A DNA stretch of 36,184 nucleotides, taken from positions 1 to 36,184 of the forward strand of contig JAIBAQ010000046.1 in assembly GCA_019695095.1 (NCBI GenBank), given 5' to 3'. Position 1 is the stretch's first letter. Each line of letters begins with the position of its first letter. The notes beneath the pieces are model-generated. The model ran no database searches and was not told where the DNA came from. It worked only from the letters and a program-made list of their open reading frames with translations. A program made the position numbers and the translations under genes. Below, one piece after another: positions 24,876 through 32,931 of this stretch. Source of the DNA: Candidatus Hydrogenedentota bacterium. Its GTDB lineage: Bacteria; Hydrogenedentota; Hydrogenedentia; Hydrogenedentales; SLHB01.

Positions 24876-25700
24876 TCAGTCCCATCCGTGAACGTGAAAC
24901 CAGCCTGCGCGATTCAACACGTCTTTTGAATAGTCACGATGCGCGGTGAAGAAGTCGGGGCTGCGGCCTTGGTCAAGCGCGGTGATCACGTTGCTCGGTC
25001 CACAATTGTATCCTGCCAGCGCGGCGCGAATAAGTTTAATGCCCTCAAGGCCCTTACGCCGCTTGATGAGCATGATGGAGTTCTTCAGTACACCGCAGCC
25101 GTAGAGGATGTTCTCCCGCGGATCTTGCCAATTCCCCGTGCGCGCAAATTCGTGGGCATCGTAGTCGATCTGCAGCAAGCCACGACCAAAACCCGCGCCG
25201 TCGGGCGGCAGCGGGCCGATACGATAGGGTTTCGTGTTGGACCTAGGTGTGGCATCGCCCGTACCCGCCGGGCCTTTGGGTTTGAGTAGCATACCCCATC
25301 CCGATTCGCGCGATCCCAACCCGCAAATGATTGCAGGGCGGACTCCACACACAGTTGCACCTTCTTCAATGAACGAACGGTACTTGCGCGCATCCTCCAA
25401 TTGGGCCATAAGTTGTGGGTAGTCCGAGGGATAGCTCGTGTCCATGACGGTTTCCGGGTCGGGCAGCGGCGTGCCCGCCAAGAGCGACCAAGTCATCTCG
25501 CCGACAATGCCGTCGTCATCGAGTCCGTGATCGCGCTGGAAACGCTTTACGGCCATTTCTGTTTCGCGGCCGAACAAGCCATCGAGGCCAAGGCCGAAAC
25601 CTTCCTGGTTCAAGAATCGCTGCAATTCGCGCACATCGTCCCTTAAGTCGGGGGACGTATGCTCGAAACCATCGTTCAGACGAAGGGTGGGGCGCTTCAT
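24876..25700 (-). CDS. peptidoglycan-binding, lysozyme/transglycosylase-like protein
   Basis: This encodes 274 residues. An N-terminal PG_binding_1 domain (about 18-75; LQRFLNQEGFGLGLDGLFG then VKRFQRDHGLDDDGIVG) is joined to a lysozyme-like domain (about 90-270). In the latter, GLGSRESGWG places Glu132 as the likely catalytic acid, and FGRGLLQIDYDAHEF and AALAGYNCGPSNV match goose-type lysozyme/SLT folds. It cuts, or only binds, the glycan strands of peptidoglycan. There is no signal peptide or membrane segment, unusual for a wall enzyme and more like a phage endolysin. No phage genes are nearby. It is the first gene of a five-gene operon. An AAGGA site precedes the ATG at a distance of 10 bases. 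Confidence 0.85.
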   Translation of the reverse strand: MKRPTLRLNDGFEHTSPDLRDDVRELQRFLNQEGFGLGLDGLFGRETEMAVKRFQRDHGLDDDGIVGEMTWSLLAGTPLPDPETVMDTSYPSDYPQLMAQLEDARKYRSFIEEGATVCGVRPAIICGLGSRESGWGMLLKPKGPAGTGDATPRSNTKPYRIGPLPPDGAGFGRGLLQIDYDAHEFARTGNWQDPRENILYGCGVLKNSIMLIKRRKGLEGIKLIRAALAGYNCGPSNVITALDQGRSPDFFTAHRDYSKDVLNRAGWFHVHGWD

Positions 25701-25881
25701 AATCTGAGTATCCTTGTGAGTTAAGACGAGACTACTGTATCAAATGTGTAGCGGGATTCTAAACGCGAACCGAAAGACTCTCATCTAATAGTGCGAGTCC
25801 GTTGCACTCGATGGCGGGATGTTTGCTTTTGGCGGATGCCGGACGTACAGTGCCCTAAGTCAGAATAGAGGAGAACCTGCA

Positions 25882-26949
25882 ATGCCCAAGCCCCCACCTA
25901 TACGCCCCGAATTCGTTGGAGGAGGCGGTAGCGCGGACTTTAAGTCCGTCTTACGTTTTGTCCGCGCCGCCGCAGGAGCGGTCGTCGTTCTCTGCCTGCT
26001 CCTTTGGATCATGCGAGGTGGACCGACATACACCATCTCCGCGGGAGAAGAGGGTCTGGTTATGACCTTCGGAAAATACGCGAAGACCTCGCAACCCGGG
26101 TTCCACTTCAAACTGCCTTGGCCCATCCAGACCGTGGAGAAAGTGGACATCGGCGAGGTCAAGCGTATTGAGGTGGGATTCCGCTCGTATGAGCAAGAAG
26201 GCACAACTGCCTATAGGACGTTTAAAGATACGCCTGCAATGCTCAGCGAGGCACAAATGCTGACCGGTGATGAGAACGTGGTCGACTGTTCGATGGCCGT
26301 TCAGTTTCGGGTCAAGAACTCTCGCGACTATCTCTTCAACTTCGAACGAGGTCAAGTGGAACGCATGCTCCAGGCCATAGCGGAGGCAGCGTTGCGGCAA
26401 GCGGTGGGCGACCACTCTATCAACGACGTACTGACTACGGGCAAGCAGGAGATCATGAATGAGATCCGCGATAAGATGCAGGAACTGGCCGACACGACCG
26501 GAGCTGGTGTGAGTATTCAAGCCGTGTATTTGCAGGACGTACAACCTCCGCGAGAAGTTGCTGCTGCTTTCAGAGACGTAGCCAGCGCGCGCGAAGAACG
26601 CGAGAAACTGATCAATGAAGCGCGGGCCTATCAGAGCGGCGAAATACCACGAGCTGAAGGCGAAGCGGCGGGCATCAAACTGGAAGCAGAAGCCTATAAA
26701 GAATCCAAGGTGGCGGAAGCCAGGGGAACCGTGCAGCGATTCGTTGCCATTGCCAAGCAGTATGAGGCCGCGCCTGAGTTGACGCGTTCGCGTCTCTACT
26801 TGGAGGCCATGGAGGAACTATTGCCAAAAGTGAAGCTCACGGTTGTGGATGAAGCGACGGGTGTGGTGAATCTGAAGTCGCTAACCGGAGGAGCAGAGCC
26901 TCAAGTCCCCGAGGCGATTGAGACTTCGATGGAAGGAAACGCGCAATGA
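25882..26949 (+). CDS. hflK: HflK, membrane protease regulator (SPFH/prohibitin family)
   Basis: This encodes 355 residues from the ATG at 25882, preceded by AGAGGAGAA. An upstream in-frame ATG at 25819 would add 21 residues with no ribosome site. A short N-terminus and one membrane helix (about 27-45) lead into the SPFH domain (YTISAGEEGLVMTFGKY at its start). A long coiled coil (about 230-310) follows, with ERE, EAEAYKES and EARGTVQRF repeats. HflK and HflC form a cage around FtsH in the inner membrane and restrain its proteolysis. The long Gly-rich N-terminus of E. coli HflK is absent. It overlaps hflC in an ATGA. No ftsH lies in the window. Confidence 0.93.
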   Translation: MPKPPPIRPEFVGGGGSADFKSVLRFVRAAAGAVVVLCLLLWIMRGGPTYTISAGEEGLVMTFGKYAKTSQPGFHFKLPWPIQTVEKVDIGEVKRIEVGFRSYEQEGTTAYRTFKDTPAMLSEAQMLTGDENVVDCSMAVQFRVKNSRDYLFNFERGQVERMLQAIAEAALRQAVGDHSINDVLTTGKQEIMNEIRDKMQELADTTGAGVSIQAVYLQDVQPPREVAAAFRDVASAREEREKLINEARAYQSGEIPRAEGEAAGIKLEAEAYKESKVAEARGTVQRFVAIAKQYEAAPELTRSRLYLEAMEELLPKVKLTVVDEATGVVNLKSLTGGAEPQVPEAIETSMEGNAQ

Positions 26950-28034
26950 AGAACCTCTACGGCGTATTGATACTTCTGCTCCTGATTCTGGGACTCATTC
27001 TGCTCAAAATGTGCGCGTTTATCGTGGATGAGCGTGGGCAAGCCGTCGTGACTCGGCTCAGCAAACCGGTGCATGTGATCGTCGGAGAACGAACGCCCGA
27101 AGAATTCGAGAAGATCAAAGGTGAGATCATTCGGGTAGCTCAACGGACCGAAGGCGCGGACGCTCCAACAAGCTCCGGTGGGTTGACCGTAAGCATGGGT
27201 GCCGGGCTGTATTTCAAAATGCCTTTCGTCGACTCTGTGGAAGTGTTTCCGGACGTGCTGATGACCTATGACGCCGAACCCGAGCAGATTGTGCTCGCAG
27301 ACAAGAAGACACTCGTGGTAGACAATTTCGCACGGTGGCGAATCGAGAATCCGTTGCTGTTTCGCATCAGCGTGCGCACGTTGGCGGGGGCGAACGATTC
27401 CCTCGACGACACAATCTACTCCGTTGTGCGCGAGGAGCTGGGCAAAAACGACCTGATCGAGGTAATTCGAACCACGAATGACTTGTTAAAGGATGGAGCA
27501 ACCGCACCTGACGAAGAGGCCGCGGAAGCCGCCGTGGTGGACACCAAGAACCTGGCCAGAGAGGAAATTACGCAAGGCCGCGAGAAGATTATGAATGCCG
27601 TCACACAGCGCGCGGACTCCATTGCGAGAGCTCAATATGGAATACGTGTCGTGGACGTGCGAATCAAGCGAGCTGATCTCCTCCCCGAGAATTTTCAGGC
27701 GGTCTTTGGCCGGATGACTGCCGAACGGTCTATGATTTCAAAGGGCTATCGTAGCGTTGGGCAACGTGAGGCGAATATCATCAAAGCGACCACCGACAAG
27801 GATGTTCAGGTGATTCTCGCGAATGCCAAGGGCGAAGCCTCACGGCTGCGCGGCGAGGCAGATGCGGAAGTAATTCGCATATTCGCCGAAGCTTTCAGTG
27901 CGAATCCGGATTTATACACGTTCATTCGGTCATTGGAGGTTCTGAGCAAGAACACGCCGATCGGATCGGAGTTTGTGCTGGGCGCGGACTCCGGGGTGTT
28001 TGGACTTCTCAAAGAGAAGGGCGCCGGCAACTAG
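26946..28034 (+). CDS. hflC: HflC, partner of HflK (SPFH/prohibitin family)
   Basis: This encodes 362 residues. One membrane helix at 4-22 is followed by an SPFH domain containing FIVDERGQAVVTRLSKPV, VLADKKTLVVDNFARWRI and DVRIKRADLLPENFQAVFGRM. A coiled coil follows, with KGEASRLRGEADAEVIRIFAEAF. The C-terminal YTFIRSLEVL matches the family end. An acidic loop (about 178-200) makes it longer than E. coli HflC (334). It shares the hflK transcript and ends at a strong hairpin. The complex with HflK and the control of FtsH are known for the family and are assumed here. Confidence 0.93.
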   Translation: MKNLYGVLILLLLILGLILLKMCAFIVDERGQAVVTRLSKPVHVIVGERTPEEFEKIKGEIIRVAQRTEGADAPTSSGGLTVSMGAGLYFKMPFVDSVEVFPDVLMTYDAEPEQIVLADKKTLVVDNFARWRIENPLLFRISVRTLAGANDSLDDTIYSVVREELGKNDLIEVIRTTNDLLKDGATAPDEEAAEAAVVDTKNLAREEITQGREKIMNAVTQRADSIARAQYGIRVVDVRIKRADLLPENFQAVFGRMTAERSMISKGYRSVGQREANIIKATTDKDVQVILANAKGEASRLRGEADAEVIRIFAEAFSANPDLYTFIRSLEVLSKNTPIGSEFVLGADSGVFGLLKEKGAGN

Positions 28035-28040
28035 ATAGAC

Positions 28041-28085
28041 GCGCGATGCACTGGAACACCAGGTTGCCCGTGCATCGCGCTTTCC
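28041..28085 (+). terminator. strong hairpin terminator after hflC, between convergent operons
   Basis: GCGCGATGCAC (28041-28051) and GTGCATCGCGC (28070-28080) form a perfect 11-base-pair stem with an 18-base loop, followed by TTTCC. It lies seven bases after the hflC stop and 28 bases before the cysH stop on the other strand. It probably ends hflKC transcription and may also block the opposing transcript. Confidence 0.7.
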
Positions 28086-28108
28086 ATTCTCTCTAAATTC
28101 TGACGTAG

Positions 28109-28846
28109 CTAGATTCCGCTGCCGCTTAGGTGAATACCGCACTCCTTCTTCGCGCTGGGGTCAAGATAGTTGAACCAGCGCCAACGGCCGGCGCGCTTGT
28201 CTTCCCACTTAAGGGTTGGAGTCGTGCAAATCTTGCACCCGATACTTGTGTAGCCAAGATCGTAGAGCTTGCTATACGGGACATCGTATTTCTTGATGTA
28301 ATCCCATACTTCTTGCTCGGTCCAGTCGGCCAAAGGGGCGAGCTTGATGATACGGCGGCCTTCTTGGTCAACATAGGACGCTTTCTGTACGGCATCTTTG
28401 CGAAAGTTGGACTGGTCGCGGCGTAAGCCGGTGATCCAGACTTCGACAGTCTGAAGCGCACGGATGTTGGGTTCGACTTTGCGGATGCTGCAGCAGTACT
28501 CCTGCTTCTCCTTGCTGTCGAAGAAGAGATACTCGCCATGCCGGGAGACCATACGTTCTACCGAGTCAGGATCCGGCTGAAAACGCTCTACAGAGGTCTC
28601 ATACCGGGCTTCGATCGCATCCATCAAGGCATAGGTCTCATCCGGCAAACGGAGCGTATCGACGGTGAGAATGCGTAACGGGTTTCCGCTTCGGTATGCC
28701 ATGTCGATCATAACGCAGCCTGTGTTCTGGAAGCTCGTGAAGATTCCTGCGCGCTCGCCATATTCCGTGGCGGCCCACGCTAGCAAGTCTTGCGCCTCCA
28801 GGCCATTCAGTCTATCAAGTAGATCCGCTTCTTCAACCAAAGCCAT
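28109..28846 (-). CDS. cysH: adenylyl-sulfate (APS) reductase, assimilatory CysH type
   Basis: This encodes 245 residues. The ATG at 28846 is chosen because AGGA is seven bases before it and too close to the ATG at 28852. The two cysteine pairs Cys118-Cys119 (EYCCSIRK) and Cys204/Cys207 (IGCKICTTP) bind a 4Fe-4S cluster. This marks the enzyme as APS-reducing, rather than the cluster-free PAPS type of enterobacteria. Cys236 in KECGIHLSG is the catalytic thiol near the C-terminus. The reaction reduces APS to sulfite with thioredoxin. It follows cysI by 31 bases in the same operon, so sulfite goes straight to sulfite reductase. ATP sulfurylase genes are not in the window. Confidence 0.95.
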   Translation of the reverse strand: MALVEEADLLDRLNGLEAQDLLAWAATEYGERAGIFTSFQNTGCVMIDMAYRSGNPLRILTVDTLRLPDETYALMDAIEARYETSVERFQPDPDSVERMVSRHGEYLFFDSKEKQEYCCSIRKVEPNIRALQTVEVWITGLRRDQSNFRKDAVQKASYVDQEGRRIIKLAPLADWTEQEVWDYIKKYDVPYSKLYDLGYTSIGCKICTTPTLKWEDKRAGRWRWFNYLDPSAKKECGIHLSGSGI

Positions 28847-28877
28847 GACCATATCCTATTCGTTTCTAAAATGTGAC

Positions 28878-30638
28878 TTAGACAGCCTTTACGGTTTCCA
28901 GTCGGCTGCGAAGACTCTCTACACCCACGCGCGCCGACCAGTCGCCAAACTGCTCGTCTTCGTTACGCTCGGCCTTCCATAGGCTCAGCAATTCGGATAT
29001 CAGTACCGGCAAATCCGTGCCCTTAAGCTTCTCAGTAAGCAATTCGCAGAGGCGCGTGCCGTTGTGGGCGCCGCCAACGTAGAGTTGGTAACGGTCCGCG
29101 CCCGCGCCGACAATGCCGATTTCCGCGCTGCGGGGCCGCGAGCAGTTGTTGGGGCATCCACTCATGCGAATGACAACGTTCGCATCGCCGTGGCCGGCTA
29201 CCTCGATACCTTTCATGACATCAGGAATGGCGCGTTCCGCCTCTGCCATCGCCAATCCGCACAGCGGTAGCGCGGGACAGGCCATTTCCATGCGGCGCAA
29301 TGTCGATATCCCTTTGTCGGTGGGGATGCCGTATTCATCGAGAATGCCCTGGACCTTATCCACATCGGCGTCGGCGATGTTCGCAAAGATGATGTTGTGA
29401 TGGGGCGTCAAACGAACCGACGGCTTGAACTGGTCAACGATCGTTCGCAGACCCGTGCGAAAACGGAAGTTGCCATCGAAGTCGCGAATTCGGCCATTCT
29501 CAATCCAAATGCCGACGTAGTTGAGCCCCGCCTGAGATTGCTTGTGCCATCCAAGGTAGTCGGGTTGCGCGCCGGGCTGGACGCCGCGCGGCAATTCAAA
29601 CCGCTTACCCGCATATTCGAATACCTTTTCGCGAACTTTGTCGATGCCCCAATCGTCCACGAGGTATTTGAGGCGCGCGTGTTTGCGGTTTTCACGGCCG
29701 CCGAAATCGCGCTGCACCTTCACAACCGCTTCGATAATCGGAATAACGTCCGCCTCGTCTTTGACGAAGGCAAGCGCGGTGCCCAAGCGAGCATAAGTCT
29801 CGGGCTTCTTGTGCGTATAGCCAAGGCCGCCGCCAATAGTCACCTCGAACCCCGTGATCGAACCGTTCTCCGTCACGGCAATGACGCCCAAATCCTGCGT
29901 GAGAATGTCGACGGAGTTGTCGAAATCCACCGTTACGCCAATTTTGAACTTGCGCGGAAGAAAGCGATCGCCATAGATAGGCTCCTCGACGGTCTTTGGT
30001 TCCTCCTCCGACTCAAATGTCACTGTCCCGTCTTCGTGTACCTTTGCCTTCTGGTCATCCAGCCAGACGTCAAAATAGGCCGTGGTCTTCGGCAGGAAAT
30101 GATTGCTGATTCGTTGCGCAAGGGCGATGAGGTCGGAGCCGCACTTCGCATAAGCAGGGTCTATGTCTACGACCGGGCACGCCATTGTGTTGCGCACAAT
30201 ATCGCCGCACGCGCCCAGCGTCGTGATCTTTGCAAGGTGGTTCAAATCGTGTATCAGCGGCCGCAGATTCTTCTTCACCACGCCGTGGAACTGGAATCCC
30301 TGCCGCGACGTAATGCGGAGGTCATGTTGACCGTAGGTGTCCGCCATGTCGTCGCACATAATGTACTGCTCGGCGGTAATCGTCCCTCCCGGAAACTTCG
30401 TGCGCACCATCAAGCTGTAGTCGCGGTCAAGCCCCGCCTTTTTACGATCCGTGCGCGTGTCCCGATTGTCCTGCTGATAGGTACCGTGGAACTTCATCAA
30501 CGAGGTGGCATCGTCGGTAAAGCACGGCTTTGGATCGGCGAGTTCCTCGGCGATGGTGCCGCGGAGCCCCTTGCTATTGGCCTTCATAAGCTCAAACGCG
30601 CTGAGTTGGCCTTCACCAGGTTGTGCATCGTGTGACAT
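28878..30638 (-). CDS. cysI: sulfite reductase hemoprotein (CysI/ferredoxin-type)
   Basis: This encodes 586 residues. The two half-domain repeats of the nitrite/sulfite reductase fold are present. The siroheme-4Fe-4S ligands are Cys454 and Cys460 (ACPALPLCGLAMAE), then Cys495 and Cys499 (RMSGCPNNCS). It reduces sulfite to sulfide with six electrons. Its operon partner cysH makes sulfite, so sulfite rather than nitrite is the expected substrate. No cysJ flavoprotein gene adjoins, so the electron donor may be ferredoxin (inference). An AAGGAG site lies 12 bases before the ATG at 30638. A long antisense reading frame exists here but is a shadow of this gene. Confidence 0.93.
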   Translation of the reverse strand: MSHDAQPGEGQLSAFELMKANSKGLRGTIAEELADPKPCFTDDATSLMKFHGTYQQDNRDTRTDRKKAGLDRDYSLMVRTKFPGGTITAEQYIMCDDMADTYGQHDLRITSRQGFQFHGVVKKNLRPLIHDLNHLAKITTLGACGDIVRNTMACPVVDIDPAYAKCGSDLIALAQRISNHFLPKTTAYFDVWLDDQKAKVHEDGTVTFESEEEPKTVEEPIYGDRFLPRKFKIGVTVDFDNSVDILTQDLGVIAVTENGSITGFEVTIGGGLGYTHKKPETYARLGTALAFVKDEADVIPIIEAVVKVQRDFGGRENRKHARLKYLVDDWGIDKVREKVFEYAGKRFELPRGVQPGAQPDYLGWHKQSQAGLNYVGIWIENGRIRDFDGNFRFRTGLRTIVDQFKPSVRLTPHHNIIFANIADADVDKVQGILDEYGIPTDKGISTLRRMEMACPALPLCGLAMAEAERAIPDVMKGIEVAGHGDANVVIRMSGCPNNCSRPRSAEIGIVGAGADRYQLYVGGAHNGTRLCELLTEKLKGTDLPVLISELLSLWKAERNEDEQFGDWSARVGVESLRSRLETVKAV

Positions 30639-30911
30639 CGGAGATACTGCTCCTTACTACCAATAAGCCTTGAGTTGACCGGCGCACGGTGCGCACAGGG
30701 CCGGAAGTCTACCTTCATTGACGCGCAGGTTCAATGGGAGGTCGAACTTGCGCGAATGATTACATAACAGATAATAAAAGTCAAGTATTCCAGCCAAAAC
30801 CAACTGAGATCATTGCGGAGGATAGAAATTGGGCCTGATGAGAATGAGTAAGTACTGATAAGGCAATAACATAGACGATAGATAAGGTGAATTGGAGAGG
30901 TTGGGAGTGCG
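30639..30911. other. upstream region of cysI with inverted repeat
   Basis: No gene is present in these 273 bases. GCGCAC-G-GTGCGC (30682-30694) lies 45 bases before the cysI start and could be an operator. Further upstream, an A+T-rich stretch contains TTGACT on the minus strand near 30780, but no well-spaced -10. I looked for SAM and other sulfur riboswitch signatures and saw none. Confidence 0.45.
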
Positions 30912-31718
30912 TTAACACATCCTCGCAATGGCCTTGAAGAACATGTAGTTGAACGTCCCATCACGCTCGGCGGTGCGGTATAAGTCTCGAATACCCCTCT
31001 CCCAGTCTTGTTCATTAATAAGGCCTTGCGCCAATGCCTGTTCTCGGACGCCCTCGACCATGGCCGTGAAGGTTTTCTTTGTGAAGCCTTCCACAAGGGC
31101 GGGCCTGCTGGAATCGACGTAAACAGTCCGCGGAGAAACCGTGATGTTCGAGAAGCCCGCCTGCTCAAGCAGCGGGTAAAGCTGGCGGCCAATACACGCA
31201 TTTCCTCCGCCGCGTGCTTGAAGCGCAATCTGGCAATCGATGGCCTTGTGAGCGTAGATGCTATCAGGGTGGAAAAAGACGGAGCCGTGGTCACCCTCAA
31301 CAACCGTCATCGTTCCTCCCGGCTTAAGAACCTGCTTCAGGCACGCCAAGGCACCGACCGGGTTCGACAGGTGCTCAAGCACAAAGCAAACGAAAATATG
31401 GTCAAAAGGTCCTAAATCTTCAGGTAGATTGAAGATATCCCCCTGCCGAAACGTCACATTTGTGATGCCGGCCGAAGTGACTCGTTCGCGGGCAATTTCG
31501 AGTGACTCCTCTGAAATCTCCAGGGAAGTAATGAGTGCATTGGGACTGTTCTTCGCGAGGGTAACGGTCTGGGCTCCCACTCCGCAGCCGGCCTCCAAGA
31601 CGGACTCGCCAGCGGAGTAGGCGGTATCGCAATGGAGAAGGTCCGTCAATGTAGTCGCTTGATCGACGAGCCGGTAGGCTTCACGGGCGGTATACCCGTG
31701 AACATATTCACCACTCAC
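30912..31718 (-). CDS. class I SAM-dependent methyltransferase
   Basis: This encodes 268 residues from a GTG at 31718 preceded by GGGGGA. The Rossmann-fold motifs are VLEAGCGVGAQ (40-50) for SAM binding, LEISEES with an acidic residue at the second strand end, QGDIFNLP, and FVLEHLSNP. The closest style is UbiE/Coq5 and the type-11 methyltransferases. The C-terminal third (YTAERDG-like end) forms a cap and is not diagnostic. The acceptor, whether small molecule, lipid or quinone, cannot be inferred. It is transcribed alone, leftward, divergent from the cyclic-nucleotide-binding-like gene and separated from it by about 130 bases. Confidence 0.87.
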   Translation of the reverse strand: MSGEYVHGYTAREAYRLVDQATTLTDLLHCDTAYSAGESVLEAGCGVGAQTVTLAKNSPNALITSLEISEESLEIARERVTSAGITNVTFRQGDIFNLPEDLGPFDHIFVCFVLEHLSNPVGALACLKQVLKPGGTMTVVEGDHGSVFFHPDSIYAHKAIDCQIALQARGGGNACIGRQLYPLLEQAGFSNITVSPRTVYVDSSRPALVEGFTKKTFTAMVEGVREQALAQGLINEQDWERGIRDLYRTAERDGTFNYMFFKAIARMC

Positions 31719-31803
31719 AAGTCCCCCTTAGCCGCACGGATTACCGAGGAGCGGCAGAAGCGGCATGATACACCTGCGATGGGCAGAATTCACGCAATAG
31801 GGG

Positions 31804-31812
31804 TGCTATACT
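31804..31812 (+). promoter_or_regulatory. extended -10 promoter upstream of the CNB-like gene
   Basis: TGCTATACT is an extended -10 box 38 bases before the GTG start at 31850. There is no good -35 at 16-18 bases. AGGAGG at 31835-31840 gives a strong ribosome site nine bases before the start. Confidence 0.5.
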
Positions 31813-31849
31813 TAGTGGTGGTGAACTGCGCAAAAGGAGGTGGGGTTTC

Positions 31850-32287
31850 GTGGACTCACAGCAAGTACGTCAAGCCATTCTGAAGTTACGGTTTATGGGA
31901 GGTCTGGAAAGCGACCTGCGCGCCAAAGTGGCCGAACTGATTGTGCGGGTTGCCGAGCAGAGAAGCGTCCCCAAGGGGGGGATCTTCATCCATGAACATG
32001 AGCCGAACGATGATCGTGGGTTTGTCCTGCTGTCAGGGCGCATTTTAGTGCAGAAGACCGGATCTCCGGACACGACCTGCGAAGCGCCGGAGATTCTGGG
32101 GGAAATGCAACAGTTCAACCCGACACATCTCCGCACCGCGACCATATCAGGAGATGTTCCATGCGTAGTCTTGAGGTTCCACTGGAGCGCTTTTTGGAAT
32201 GCAGTGAACCAGGAGTTGCAGCCCCCACAGATTGAAGCGCTGCGTAAAGCACTGGAAATGAATGCCTGGGAACATTTCATAAACTAG
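31850..32287 (+). CDS. stand-alone cyclic-nucleotide-binding-like domain protein
   Basis: This encodes 145 residues from the GTG at 31850, with a strong AGGAGG site. The sequence has the helix-beta-roll-helix plan of the CAP-ED domain: LRFMGGLESDLRAKVAELIV, then VPKGGIFIHEHEPNDDRGFVLLSGRILVQ, EILGEMQQFN and TATISGDVPCVVLRF. The Glu in EILGEMQ sits where cAMP-binding proteins have a Gly-Glu. The Arg of the phosphate-binding cassette is not clear. There is no HTH and no catalytic domain, so it is a sensor or protein-binding module. It lies 47 bases before the ECF sigma gene on the same strand and may belong to that operon. Ligand binding is uncertain. Confidence 0.68.
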   Translation: MDSQQVRQAILKLRFMGGLESDLRAKVAELIVRVAEQRSVPKGGIFIHEHEPNDDRGFVLLSGRILVQKTGSPDTTCEAPEILGEMQQFNPTHLRTATISGDVPCVVLRFHWSAFWNAVNQELQPPQIEALRKALEMNAWEHFIN

Positions 32288-32334
32288 TTCCTCTGCGGCG
32301 TCTGCGATTTTTAACCCCTGCCATTCGTAAACTC

Positions 32335-32931
32335 TTGCAGGAGCCAAAACGCGGGACCGGCATTACGTTGAACGATAAAGTCGATAGTTCATATTGGCTG
32401 GCATGTGAGGGGGACGCGCATGCATTTGACCGTATGTGTGCCGATCTCATTGGCCCGCTCTACGGCTACGCGTTGAGTCTTGTGGGAAACCGGCACTTGG
32501 CCGAAGACTTGGTGCAAGACACCTTCATGCGCCTGGTAAACCTCATGCGCGACGAGAAACTCAGGAATCGCTCCGGGACGGTGCGTTCACTGGTATTCAC
32601 AATACTGCACAATCTCGCGATTGACCGCCGGCGAACAGCAAAACTCACCGTTCCTCTTGACGACACTATCCCGGCCCGAACCGATCCCTCGCTCGAGCAC
32701 GCCGCGTTGCGCGACGAGATAGACGTGGCGCTGGCTCAGATTCCTGTCAACTATCGAGAAGCGATCGCCCTGCGGGAGTTCGGTGAGCTTTCTTACGATG
32801 AAATCGCGAAGACCCTGAATGCGACCTTGCCCGAGGTGAGGACGTGGATTCACCGGGGCCGCAAGCAATTGGCCACATTGTTGAGCCATCACCAGCGCTA
32901 CGCGGCTGCAAACGAGGACCGTTCTTCATGA
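32335..32931 (+). CDS. ECF sigma factor
   Basis: This encodes 198 residues if translation begins at the TTG at 32335. A second TTG at 32368 is also possible, and neither has a strong ribosome site. Sigma region 2 spans about 34-100 (YALSLVGNRHLAEDLVQDTFMRLV, then the -10 recognition helix around SLVFTILHNLAIDRRR). Region 4 spans about 128-185 (IPVNYREAIALREFGELSYDEI, then LNATLPEVRTWIHRGRKQL). It has no region 3, as is normal for this class. The stop overlaps the anti-sigma start in an ATGA. It should direct RNA polymerase to stress or surface-signal promoters and is held by the neighbouring anti-sigma factor. Confidence 0.92.
   Translation: MQEPKRGTGITLNDKVDSSYWLACEGDAHAFDRMCADLIGPLYGYALSLVGNRHLAEDLVQDTFMRLVNLMRDEKLRNRSGTVRSLVFTILHNLAIDRRRTAKLTVPLDDTIPARTDPSLEHAALRDEIDVALAQIPVNYREAIALREFGELSYDEIAKTLNATLPEVRTWIHRGRKQLATLLSHHQRYAAANEDRSS

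Noticed and set aside
24876-25700. Prophage segment
   Set aside because: The lysozyme-like gene is phage-like, but no terminase, capsid, integrase or holin gene is nearby and it is embedded in a chromosomal operon.
29397-30635. Long 412-residue reading frame antisense to cysI
   Set aside because: It lies wholly within cysI, has no ribosome site, encodes Arg/His-rich sequence without family features, and reflects the codon bias of the real gene.
30639-30911. SAM or other sulfur riboswitch upstream of cysI
   Set aside because: None of the conserved aptamer blocks is present. Only a 6-1-6 inverted repeat is visible.
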